A DNA stretch of 64,000 bases from Mariniphaga sp. GTDB lineage: Bacteria; Bacteroidota; Bacteroidia; Bacteroidales; Prolixibacteraceae. The stretch covers positions 1 through 64,000 of the forward strand of contig JAAFHB010000004.1 in assembly GCA_010906965.1 (NCBI GenBank), given 5' to 3'. The position numbers and the translations under genes were made by a program. Shown here in pieces: positions 30,824 to 39,861 of this stretch. How positions within the stretch are numbered: position 1 is the first letter of the stretch; each line of letters begins with the position of its first letter. The notes beneath the pieces were generated by a model that was given only the letters and a program-made list of their open reading frames with translations, did no database searches and had not been told where the DNA came from.

Positions 30824-30914
30824 TATTGCAAAAGCCAAAAATCTTTCTGTCCCCGCTCATGGATTTAAAGATTCGCTTAACCTTCAACTCGGTAGCACAT
30901 TGATTTATTGTTAT

Positions 30915-30922
30915 TACTTTTG
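30915..30922 (+). promoter_or_regulatory. Candidate -7 box TACTTTTG
   Basis: Matches TAnnTTTG 34 bp upstream of ATG 30956. Confidence 0.4.
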
Positions 30923-30955
30923 GACGTTGCAAGACGACACACTCAAATTACTACA

Positions 30956-31888
30956 ATGCAAACAATTTTAGGTGCTGGTGGATCAATAAGTATTGAACTG
31001 GCCAAATCGTTGAAATATTTCACAGATGATATCAGGTTGGTTGGTCGTAATCCAAAGAAAGTAAACGAGACAGACCAATTGTTTCCTGCTGATTTAACGG
31101 CCCCGGAACAGGTGTTTAAAGCTGTTGCAGGTTCCGAAATCGTTTACCTCACCGTTGGACTCGAATATAGTGCAAAGGTGTGGCAGAAACAATGGCCCCC
31201 GCTCATGCAAAATGTAATTGATGCATGTATTGCGAATAATGCGAAGCTGGTCTTCTTCGACAATGTTTATTCAATCGGCGGCGATTTTGTAAAGCACATT
31301 ACCGAAGAAACGCCCATCTATCCGACAAGCAAAAAAGGTGAAGTCAGGGCACAGGTTGACCTTTTGCTGCTCGATAAGATGAAAGCAGGAAAGATCAAAG
31401 CCATTATTGCACGCGCACCCGATTTCTATGGTGTAGATATTGACAAAAGTATTTTGATGTCTTTAATTTACAAAAATCTTGCTGCAGGGAAAAAAGCGCA
31501 ATGGATGTTTAATGCGAAGGTTAAACACTCTTATATTTATACGCGTGATGCCGGAGCTGCTACTGCTTTACTTGGGAATACGCCCGATGCCTATAATCAA
31601 ATATGGAATCTTCCAACCGATCGCAGATCGATGAATGCAGAACAATGGATCGACCTTTTTTCGAAAGAGATGGGAAAGCGTAATGAATACAAATTGATTT
31701 CGGGATGGATGGTGCGATTGTTGGGTGTTTTCATCCCTTTTTTGAAAGAGCTCTTTGAAATGCGCTACCAGTTCGACCGCGATTATTTTTTCGATAGTAT
31801 CAAGTTCGAAAAGTATTTTAAATACCAGCCAACCAAATATCAGGATGGTGTTAAAGAGATTGTTCAGAAACTCGCTACAAAGAAATGA
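30956..31888 (+). CDS. NAD-dependent epimerase/dehydratase family protein
   Basis: ORF 30908..31888; 'MQTILGAGGSISIELAKSL' nucleotide-binding start at 30956, 'VFFDNVYSIGG'. Confidence 0.82.
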   Translation: MQTILGAGGSISIELAKSLKYFTDDIRLVGRNPKKVNETDQLFPADLTAPEQVFKAVAGSEIVYLTVGLEYSAKVWQKQWPPLMQNVIDACIANNAKLVFFDNVYSIGGDFVKHITEETPIYPTSKKGEVRAQVDLLLLDKMKAGKIKAIIARAPDFYGVDIDKSILMSLIYKNLAAGKKAQWMFNAKVKHSYIYTRDAGAATALLGNTPDAYNQIWNLPTDRRSMNAEQWIDLFSKEMGKRNEYKLISGWMVRLLGVFIPFLKELFEMRYQFDRDYFFDSIKFEKYFKYQPTKYQDGVKEIVQKLATKK

Positions 31889-31897
31889 AAGCTTTAA

Positions 31898-32731
31898 ATG
31901 ACGATTTTACTTCAAAATAAATTGATTATTAGGCTATTGATCATATCAGGTCTCTTCTTTCTCTCTTATAGCTTTTTCGAATCGCGGTGGATAAAAATCA
32001 CCGAAATCGAAATCAAATCAGTTGACGTGCCTGATTCGTTTGACGGATCAAAAATTGTTTTTATATCTGATATTCACCGGGGACCATTCCTTTCTGCTCA
32101 GCGGCTATCTGGCATTGTCGATCGGATTAATGCGATCGAACCCGAAGTGATTATTTTAGGTGGCGATTATGTCCATTATAATATCAAATATGTTGAACCG
32201 GCTTTTATCGGATTCAGTAAACTTCGTGCCGATCTGGGCGTTTACGCCGTTTTAGGAAATCATGATCATTATGCAGATGCCGGTTTTACCAGGAAGATGA
32301 TGACGAAATATGGGATTAATAACATTGATAACCAATCTTCGTGGGTAAGGAAGGGCAATGATAGTATCAAAATCGGGGGAGTTGGAGATATGTGGGAGGA
32401 CATACAACAACCTGAAAACACGTTTAAAGGATTAAAGGAATCGAACTTTGCCATTTTGGTTACCCACAATCCCGATTATATCGAAAGGATGAATACTGAT
32501 CTGATTGATTTAACCCTTTCTGGTCATACGCATGGCGGACAGATCACCTTTTTTGGTTTGTGGGCTCCCATTTTACCTTCCCTATATGGACAGAAGTATC
32601 GGTATGGCTTAGTTGACTGGGGAAAGATGAAATCTTATATCTCATCCGGCGTTGGAGCTGTTGACCTTCCTTTCCGATTTTTCTGCAGACCCGAAATAGT
32701 TGTTATCAGGCTTAAGAAGACAAAATTGTAA
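31898..32731 (+). CDS. Metallophosphoesterase (YaeI-like)
   Basis: 'IVFISDIHRGPFLS', 'VIILGGDYVHY', 'YAVLGNHDHY', 'TLSGHTHGGQI' calcineurin-type motifs. Confidence 0.92.
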   Translation: MTILLQNKLIIRLLIISGLFFLSYSFFESRWIKITEIEIKSVDVPDSFDGSKIVFISDIHRGPFLSAQRLSGIVDRINAIEPEVIILGGDYVHYNIKYVEPAFIGFSKLRADLGVYAVLGNHDHYADAGFTRKMMTKYGINNIDNQSSWVRKGNDSIKIGGVGDMWEDIQQPENTFKGLKESNFAILVTHNPDYIERMNTDLIDLTLSGHTHGGQITFFGLWAPILPSLYGQKYRYGLVDWGKMKSYISSGVGAVDLPFRFFCRPEIVVIRLKKTKL

Positions 32732-32870
32732 TTAGCCAAATTCCATTCATCCTCAAAATCGGGGTATTCGCCGATATATTCTGACAATTGGTCAGTATTT
32801 ATTTTTTTAATTTGAAGGGATAAACCAGCTTTGTTGTGTAAATTGATAATACGATCAGCCATGAACTGTT

Positions 32871-35228
32871 TTAAAACCTGAAATTCCAGGTAACTGAAGG
32901 AATGACAGAGAAAAGATAAAGTTTTACAGCTTCAGTTTGAGATGAATTACCTTCTTTTGTCTGGAATGAAATTGAGTAAGCATTTTTTCGGCCATAAGCA
33001 TTGAAAACGCCGAAGCTAAGTTCCGATCTGAATTTTGGTGTTTCCTTTAACAATAAACTTGCTCCAAGATCTAAACGGTGATAAGCCGGCATCCGATATC
33101 CATTTCGACTTGTGTAATAGTTCACAATATTATCATCGATTTCATATTTTCCGCTCGGAAAAGTAATCGCGTTTCCGGTATAATAGACCCATGTTGCTGA
33201 TAAGGAAAGCTTTTTGCCCGCTTTTAAGTTTGTTACTATTGAGATATCGTGTGTGCGATCCTGCCGCGCCGGATACCATGATCCATCATTAATCTCATCA
33301 AATCGTTTTTCTGTCCGTGATAAAGTGTAAGAGATCCATCCCGTAAAAATACCATCGTCTTTTTTGCATAGAAACTCAAGTCCGTACGAACGTCCTTTCC
33401 CGAAAAGAAGTTCTGCTTCAGCATTTTCATTTAGAAATACGTCAGCGTTATTCCTGTAATCGATCTGGTTCTCCATGTCCTTATAATATCCTTCAACCGA
33501 AAAATTAATTCCGTTCGACTTAAACTGCCTGAAATATCCTGCCGATATTTGTGATATAAACTGCGGTTTGATGTTGTTCGAGCTCGGCAGCCAATAATCG
33601 ACAGGAGTGCCAACCGAAGAATTCGACAACAAATGAATGTATTGGCTCATACGGTTGTATCCGGCTTTAATCGAAGATTGGTCAGATATGAGCCAGGTTA
33701 AGTTAAATCTTGGTTCAAACCCGAAATAGTTACGGTAAAACTTTCCCGAATCAAATGTTTCAGTTTTAGCGATGCTACCTGACGTGTTATAAGTATTCTC
33801 GGTGCCCGGAGCAATTCTCGAGAATGTTGACATTCGAATCCCATAACCAACATTAAGTTTTTCAGATATTTGATGTTCCAAAAATGCATAAATAGCATTC
33901 TCCCAGCCATCCTTTTCAGAGATTTTAAAACTTTGAATGTTTTTGGAACTCGACATTACTTCGCCGGGTTTGAAATGATGAAGCACCGAATTAAACCCGA
34001 AAAGGAAACTAAGATGATTAAACAGCGATAACGCGTAATCCTGTTTGAGAGACAGATCATTAATTCCTGCCTCCAATGAAAATTTTCCATCAATATCTCC
34101 TTCCGTTTTGTAGTTGTAATCGTTGATAACCATTGTTGTATTCGCAAAAAGTGATGGCGAAAACTGATGATTCCAACGAAGTGAGCCCGCTTTATTTCCC
34201 CAGCTAAATCCAAAATCCTTCGCTTGCAATACATCACGACCAAAATATCCCGAAAGAAATACCCGGTTATTCTTATTAATGATCAGATTCGTCTTTAAAT
34301 TTAAATCATAGAAATACAACTTGTTATCCTTTATTTTCTCATCGTTTGACAAAGGAAGAAAAAGATCGGCATAGGTTCTTCGGCCCGAAATCATAAATGA
34401 AGATTTATCCTGCGAAATCGGACCTTCTGCCATCAATCGCGAAGATATCAGGCCAATTCCTCCTGATACATGGTAATCCTTCAGATTTCCCTCTTTCATC
34501 CTGATATCCATCACCGATGAGGCACGGCCACCGTATCGCGCCGGAACGCCACCTTTGTACAACTTAACATCACGAATAACATCGGAGTTGAAGACTGAAA
34601 AGAATCCAAGGAGATGCGAGGGATTAAATACCGGAGCATCATCCAGTAAGATAAGATTCTGATCGGGATTGCCTCCACGGACATAAAATCCTGAATTCCC
34701 TTCACCAACAGGCGAAACGCCTGGCATCAACTGAATCGATTTCAGGATGTCCTGTTCTCCAAAAAGTACCGGGATGGTACTTAACTCTTTGACATCGAGG
34801 CGTACGGTTCCAATTTCATTTTGCCTGATCAGATTTTCTTTAGGATGTCCGATAATGGTAATCTCTTTGATATTGGTTTCCTGGGGTGAAAGTGAAATGT
34901 TTTCATGCAGGTTTTTATCAAAAGGTATCTCCTTTTTAATTGTTTGATATCCGACATATGAGAAAACAACATTGTATTTTCCTTCAGGCAAGGTAATTGA
35001 GAAAAAACCATATTCGTTTGTAGATACACCTGTTTTCAGTGTTTCAGGATAGATGGTGGCATAAATGAGCGCTTCGCCTGAAGTCGCATCGTGGAGATAA
35101 CCACTCAATGTAAATCGTTGCTGAGCCAGGGATATTAAAGGGAAAAACATGTATAGCAGGAAAACAACGCAAAAATGCGCTTTTAACAATGAAGGGATTC
35201 TGGCCGTTTTACTTGTAAAAATAGGCAT
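32871..35228 (-). CDS. TonB-dependent receptor with N-terminal carboxypeptidase-regulatory-like domain
   Basis: 'FTLSGYLHDATSGEALIYATIYPETLKTGVSTNEYGFFSITLPEGKYNV', 'GFYVRGGNPDQNLILLDDAPVFNPSHLLGFFSVFNSDVI' plug domain. Confidence 0.92.
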   Translation of the reverse strand: MPIFTSKTARIPSLLKAHFCVVFLLYMFFPLISLAQQRFTLSGYLHDATSGEALIYATIYPETLKTGVSTNEYGFFSITLPEGKYNVVFSYVGYQTIKKEIPFDKNLHENISLSPQETNIKEITIIGHPKENLIRQNEIGTVRLDVKELSTIPVLFGEQDILKSIQLMPGVSPVGEGNSGFYVRGGNPDQNLILLDDAPVFNPSHLLGFFSVFNSDVIRDVKLYKGGVPARYGGRASSVMDIRMKEGNLKDYHVSGGIGLISSRLMAEGPISQDKSSFMISGRRTYADLFLPLSNDEKIKDNKLYFYDLNLKTNLIINKNNRVFLSGYFGRDVLQAKDFGFSWGNKAGSLRWNHQFSPSLFANTTMVINDYNYKTEGDIDGKFSLEAGINDLSLKQDYALSLFNHLSFLFGFNSVLHHFKPGEVMSSSKNIQSFKISEKDGWENAIYAFLEHQISEKLNVGYGIRMSTFSRIAPGTENTYNTSGSIAKTETFDSGKFYRNYFGFEPRFNLTWLISDQSSIKAGYNRMSQYIHLLSNSSVGTPVDYWLPSSNNIKPQFISQISAGYFRQFKSNGINFSVEGYYKDMENQIDYRNNADVFLNENAEAELLFGKGRSYGLEFLCKKDDGIFTGWISYTLSRTEKRFDEINDGSWYPARQDRTHDISIVTNLKAGKKLSLSATWVYYTGNAITFPSGKYEIDDNIVNYYTSRNGYRMPAYHRLDLGASLLLKETPKFRSELSFGVFNAYGRKNAYSISFQTKEGNSSQTEAVKLYLFSVIPSVTWNFRF

Positions 35229-35275
35229 TAATCGAAATTAGATCGTTCGTTTCCGCTAGTCAAACAGATATTCAG

Positions 35276-35283
35276 CAAATTTA
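35276..35283 (-). promoter_or_regulatory. Candidate -7 box TAAATTTG for the TonB receptor
   Basis: CAAATTTA on + strand, 48 bp upstream of the start. Confidence 0.4.
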
Positions 35284-35293
35284 GTTTTTTTAT

Positions 35294-35301
35294 TAAATTT
35301 G
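35294..35301 (+). promoter_or_regulatory. Candidate divergent -7 box TAAATTTG
   Basis: Matches TAnnTTTG 23 bp upstream of ORF 35324. Confidence 0.4.
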
Positions 35302-35323
35302 GTGTCAAATTATACTTAAGATA

Positions 35324-35515
35324 ATGGATTTCAAAGCAACTAAATTAGTTTACGATGCGCAACTTCAGGGAAAAAATAAAGCGGTTATCTTTTTGGGTCA
35401 TGCCATTTCTGAAGCATACGGCATGAACTATTGCGCACGCTGGCTTAAAGGATTCCTGCCGAAAGATATGACTGTGCGGTTTATTGAAAACAAATCAAGC
35501 TTTATTACCTATTGA
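35324..35515 (+). CDS. Small protein resembling the C-terminal end of NIF3-like proteins
   Basis: 63 aa; 'AVIFLGHAISEAYGMNYCARWLKGFLPKDMTVRFIE' resembles the NIF3 C-terminal GH-x-x-SE-x-x-G pattern; own promoter box and terminator. Confidence 0.5.
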   Translation: MDFKATKLVYDAQLQGKNKAVIFLGHAISEAYGMNYCARWLKGFLPKDMTVRFIENKSSFITY

Positions 35516-35528
35516 ACTGTTCGATAGT

Positions 35529-35569
35529 CATATCAATTGCCATAGCTTTAAGCCTTGGCAATTGATATG
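35529..35569. terminator. Bidirectional terminator hairpin
   Basis: 14-bp perfect arms CATATCAATTGCCA / TGGCAATTGATATG between convergent genes. Confidence 0.8.
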
Positions 35570-35582
35570 CTTTCTTAACTTT

Positions 35583-37460
35583 CTATTTCCTTGGATCAAA
35601 TGATTGTGGCAGCCAAACCCTGAACCACGAATGTTCGTCGAGGGTATTCCCCGCAGAAGCATAATCGCAAAATGTAATTTCAACCGGTTTACTGGCACCT
35701 TCCTGGTGTGATTCAATTATAAAAGAACTCTTGTATTTCATCCAGATGCCGTCCTGATTTGTTCCTGCTGGTTCAAGGTTGACAAACCCGTCTTTATCAA
35801 GTACTGGCTGAATCGTTTCGTCAACATGAGGTGCTCCAAGCCTTGCATCGCGTGTAAGCACGATGGGACCACGAATTATTGCAATATTCTCTGGTAATTC
35901 GCCCATGTGAACGATTCGTCCCCGCATATCAACCATAAGATTGATCACATCTCCTGATTTCCAAACGCGGGAAATCTCTGCAAACTTTCCGGGAACAACA
36001 TTTTCAACCGGCTGACCATTAATTGTCAGAGCTGATTGCTGGCTCCAAAGCGGAATGCGGATCCGAACTTTTAACTGTTCTTCTTTTGGTACAACCATCT
36101 TTATAGAGATACTTCCTGAAACCGGATAATCTGTTTGCTGAATAACTTCCAGTGGTTTGCCGGCAGGAGTTAACAAATGGTAACTTCCATCAACAAAGAA
36201 ATTGACACTGATTCCGTCCTTTTCATTCATCACGGCTGTAAGTGGAAGTGTAAACAGACCACGTGGGCCGCTTGCAACACAACAATTAAGACCCATACCA
36301 CATTGTTCGCTTCCTTGCAGTCGTTGACCGGCTAAAGGAGAATATTTCGCCCAGTCAGATCCGTCAGTATACATTGATCCTAATAACGCATTGTAATAGG
36401 TCTGCTCAATTGCATCGGCATATTTTACCTCTCCTGTAAGCCGTAACAGTTGCTGACTCAATTTAATCCATGTAGCGGTTACACATGTTTCCTGATAATG
36501 ATCAATATGCATGGTTTGAAGATGTTTTCCTCCAAACCAACACTCAACGCCTGAACCTGATCCGGAAATGTTGATTTCGGTGTCGGATATATTTTGCCAG
36601 GTTTTCTCAACAGCATCCCGGTATTCTGTTTTGCCTGTCAACCTGTAAAGTTCAAGTAATCCTTCGTAGCACGACATCATTTCGTACGCTTTCTGTCCCT
36701 GTTCAGCACCAAACCAGTTTTCAGGTTTTGGAAATCGTTTGGCAACATCGACGCCAGATTTGGAGATCAGTTGTGGTCCATCAGGAGTTTCCCATTCCCT
36801 GACAATCTCATTGGCAAAGTCGAGGTAACGCTGGTCACCAGTTCTGGAATAAAGCTGACAAATCGGTTCAAGTACTGAACTTGCGGCCATTCCGTGGTGA
36901 TTTCCTTTCTTCACAATCAATGCATTCTTATCCGACAATTCTTTAATCAGATGATCAGCCAGTTTCCGCGCTGCCAGCAATGTATTTTTATCTTTTGTAA
37001 GATCGTAATACGCCAGCAATCCTAACATGCAATATTTTCTGCCCCAGATATCCCATTGCTCAAGCTGTTTATTCGCTGCATAATTTCCAATATAACCATC
37101 GGGTGTTTGTGTTGAAAGAAGACCTGAAATGGCCTGATCGAGCTTGGCTTTTAATTGAGGTTCGGGACGGTAACGATAGGCCGATACGGCTGAAGTAAAC
37201 CATTTCCCCCAAAATTCACTCTGCCAGCAACGATCTTCTGTCCGGTTTCGAAATGGCTCAACCAGCCGGTTAACATCCTGCGCAAGAATTCTGTTCTGAT
37301 ACGAAGCATCCAGTCTTACACCAACAAATCCTCCAAGGGTAGCCGATTGAGCGGGAAACAGGGTGTCGTTTTTCGCGGGTTTAATGGTCTTTTGCCCCAA
37401 TAAAGTAATAGAAAGTGTCAACTGCAGAAAGCAGATTAAAAAAAGGCTAATTTGTTTCAT
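35583..37460 (-). CDS. GH127-like (DUF1680) glycoside hydrolase, putative beta-L-arabinofuranosidase
   Basis: Signal peptide; 'LAQDVNRLVEPFRNRTEDRCWQSEFWGKW', 'QTPDGYIGNY', 'YQETCVTATWIKLSQQLLRLTGEVKYADAIEQTYYNALLG', 'NCCVASGPRGLF'. Confidence 0.85.
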   Translation of the reverse strand: MKQISLFLICFLQLTLSITLLGQKTIKPAKNDTLFPAQSATLGGFVGVRLDASYQNRILAQDVNRLVEPFRNRTEDRCWQSEFWGKWFTSAVSAYRYRPEPQLKAKLDQAISGLLSTQTPDGYIGNYAANKQLEQWDIWGRKYCMLGLLAYYDLTKDKNTLLAARKLADHLIKELSDKNALIVKKGNHHGMAASSVLEPICQLYSRTGDQRYLDFANEIVREWETPDGPQLISKSGVDVAKRFPKPENWFGAEQGQKAYEMMSCYEGLLELYRLTGKTEYRDAVEKTWQNISDTEINISGSGSGVECWFGGKHLQTMHIDHYQETCVTATWIKLSQQLLRLTGEVKYADAIEQTYYNALLGSMYTDGSDWAKYSPLAGQRLQGSEQCGMGLNCCVASGPRGLFTLPLTAVMNEKDGISVNFFVDGSYHLLTPAGKPLEVIQQTDYPVSGSISIKMVVPKEEQLKVRIRIPLWSQQSALTINGQPVENVVPGKFAEISRVWKSGDVINLMVDMRGRIVHMGELPENIAIIRGPIVLTRDARLGAPHVDETIQPVLDKDGFVNLEPAGTNQDGIWMKYKSSFIIESHQEGASKPVEITFCDYASAGNTLDEHSWFRVWLPQSFDPRK

Positions 37461-37496
37461 AAGTTTTTTAGTAACTTTAATTCTTCCTCTTCTACT

Positions 37497-38870
37497 TTAC
37501 TTCTTCAACTCAATTCTCACAACTGCATCATATTTTGCCGGTTTATCGGTTGTACTGCTTGCTGTAATGAAAAGATTACCGGTCTCCGTATTTCCCCACC
37601 ATGTTTTCTGATAAGGCAGTTCCGCACCCGACTTTAAAAGCGTTACATTTTTCACATTCTCTCCGCTGATACCTTTGGCATTCAGCTGTCCAAGATTTGG
37701 GTACATCCAATGCGCATAAATCGTATTCCCTTTCTGCGTATAACGTCCCCAATCGGGTTTGGCCAGACTGGAAGATCCAGATCCGTAAATGCTTTCGCCA
37801 TTTTTGTCCAGCCATTTACCAACTTCAGTAAGGATTTCGACACATTCTGCAGGAATATTTCCGCGCGCATCGGGTCCGACATTCAGTAACAGATTGCCGT
37901 TTTTACTCACGCAGTTAACCAGACTATGAACAATCAGTTCAGGCGATTTCCAGTTGTGGTCGAATTCATTGTAACCCCAAACTCCGTTAAGGGTCAGACA
38001 GGTTTCCCATGGAATCGGGTTGTTGTATTTATCAACAAGCGGTAAATCCGGAATGCCCTGCTCTGGTGTTTCAAAATCGCCTAAAGTACTTACCATCCTT
38101 TGTTTGGAAGACGACCCTTCGTGTGTTGAAAGCCGGTTGTCCATGATTATATCGGGTTGGTATTTGCGAACCATTGCGACGAGTTCTTTTGCCTTCCACT
38201 TCTCTCCGCTATATTCGTCAAACGAATAGTCGAACCACATGATGTCGAGCTTTCCGTAGTTTTTCACGAGCTCCTCAACCTGACCGTGCATATATTTGAG
38301 GTAGTTATCCCAGTTGAAAGTCCGTTTTGCATAATCCTTATCGCCGCGTTGCGGATGATTACCTACATTCGGATAGTCGGGATGGTGCCAGTCGATGATC
38401 GAATAGTAAAGACCGACTTTTATCCCTTCGGCACGAAACGCTTCAAGGAATTCACGAACCAGGTCGCGACCACCAAACCGGGTACTTAGCTTATAATCTG
38501 TTAATTTACTGTCAAAGTTGCAATAACCATCGTGATGTTTGGCGGTAAGCACGGCGTATTTCATACCAGCCGCTTTGGCAGTTTTGGCCCACGCTTTGGC
38601 ATCAAAGTCAACCGGGTTAAACGTGTCGATGTATTTCTGATATTGTTCTGTCGTCAACTTTTCATTCGATTTCACCCATTCTCCACGTGCCGGTACCGCA
38701 TAAGCGCCGAAATGGATAAACATGCCAAATCGCGACTGGCGCCACCAATCTGTTCGCGCCATCACCTGGTCGTAGTTGGTTTTGTATTCCTTCGAAGGAG
38801 CCTCTTGTCCATTCAGAAAATTCAATGCGACCCAAAGAACGAGGGAGCAGGTTACGAGTAATTTTTTCAT
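37497..38870 (-). CDS. Alpha-L-fucosidase, GH29
   Basis: 'WWRQSRFGMFIHFGAYAVPARGEW', 'LTAKHHDGYCNFDSKLTDY', 'LDIMWFDYSFDEY', 'NGNLLLNVGPDARG'. Confidence 0.95.
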   Translation of the reverse strand: MKKLLVTCSLVLWVALNFLNGQEAPSKEYKTNYDQVMARTDWWRQSRFGMFIHFGAYAVPARGEWVKSNEKLTTEQYQKYIDTFNPVDFDAKAWAKTAKAAGMKYAVLTAKHHDGYCNFDSKLTDYKLSTRFGGRDLVREFLEAFRAEGIKVGLYYSIIDWHHPDYPNVGNHPQRGDKDYAKRTFNWDNYLKYMHGQVEELVKNYGKLDIMWFDYSFDEYSGEKWKAKELVAMVRKYQPDIIMDNRLSTHEGSSSKQRMVSTLGDFETPEQGIPDLPLVDKYNNPIPWETCLTLNGVWGYNEFDHNWKSPELIVHSLVNCVSKNGNLLLNVGPDARGNIPAECVEILTEVGKWLDKNGESIYGSGSSSLAKPDWGRYTQKGNTIYAHWMYPNLGQLNAKGISGENVKNVTLLKSGAELPYQKTWWGNTETGNLFITASSTTDKPAKYDAVVRIELKK

Positions 38871-38891
38871 CCTTATAAATTAATTTAGTTC

Positions 38892-39593
38892 TTACTTTTT
38901 CTGATGTTTTAAAAACCAGTCGAATAAACCGGCCTTGTCGTAAGCATAAACCCATGCATCAACATGACCACCTTCGGGCAAAACAGTGTATTCCACATCG
39001 GCGCCGATTTTTTTCAATTCCTCAACCATGATGGCAGATTGTTGTTCAGGAACAGCAGTATCTTTCTTGCCATGAAACACCCAAACCGGAATATTTTTCA
39101 ATTTTGATACAAGAAGCGGATTTCCTCCTCCGCAAATGGGTGCAATTGCTGCGAAATAGTCGGGAAAAGTCATTGCCAATTCCCATGCTCCAAATCCACC
39201 CATGCTCAATCCGGTGAGGTACACTCTACTCTTATCGACATTATATTTTGCCAGCACATCGTCGATCATACCTTTAAGCAGGTACGTATTCCACCACTGC
39301 CCTTCAGGACATTGCGGTGAAACGACAATAAACGGGAAATCGGGATTTTTCTCAACGATGGCGGGTGGTCCCCATGCTTTTACTTTTTCAAGATCGATAC
39401 CACGCTCGCCCGACCCGTGCAAAAAGACAATCATTGGTGAAGGCTTCCCTGTCTTGGCGTAATCTTTGGGCAAAAATAGCAGGTAATTGATTTCCGCCTG
39501 AATCGTGGTTTTCATCTTCTGCTGTGCAGTCTGGCCCATGGAAGGAACAATCACGCTAAGGCTCAGCAAAGTGATAATGATCAATTTTCTCAT
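38892..39593 (-). CDS. Secreted alpha/beta-hydrolase (prolyl oligopeptidase / esterase-like)
   Basis: Signal peptide, 'PMIVFLHGSGERG', nucleophile 'YLTGLSMGGFGAWEL', 'PEGGHVDAWVYAY'. Confidence 0.88.
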   Translation of the reverse strand: MRKLIIITLLSLSVIVPSMGQTAQQKMKTTIQAEINYLLFLPKDYAKTGKPSPMIVFLHGSGERGIDLEKVKAWGPPAIVEKNPDFPFIVVSPQCPEGQWWNTYLLKGMIDDVLAKYNVDKSRVYLTGLSMGGFGAWELAMTFPDYFAAIAPICGGGNPLLVSKLKNIPVWVFHGKKDTAVPEQQSAIMVEELKKIGADVEYTVLPEGGHVDAWVYAYDKAGLFDWFLKHQKK

Positions 39594-39762
39594 AATGCAT
39601 TAATTTATTGGTTTGTAAAATTATGACACGCAAAAAAACAGTTGCAACCTGTTTTAGGAAAGTTCTTGTTGATAAACAAAAATAGCGACTTTGTCGGAAG
39701 TATTGCGTTTTAAAAGATTATAATCCCATTATTTCGCGAATTTCATTTAAACGTCATAAAAC

Positions 39763-39798
39763 AACGAAGCCTCTGCTTGTGAAAAGAGAGGCTTCGTT
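39763..39798 (-). terminator. Hairpin terminator downstream of the sugar isomerase-like gene
   Basis: 12-bp perfect arms AACGAAGCCTCT / AGAGGCTTCGTT. Confidence 0.75.
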
Positions 39799-39861
39799 AA
39801 TGATGCTTTTTTATATTTTCTTATTCCTAAATAACCCTGTTTGTAAGACAAAATAAAAGCA

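Noticed and set aside
38157-38861. Plus-strand ORFs of 109-110 aa within the GH29 gene
   Set aside because: Antisense shadows of a gene with clear catalytic motifs.
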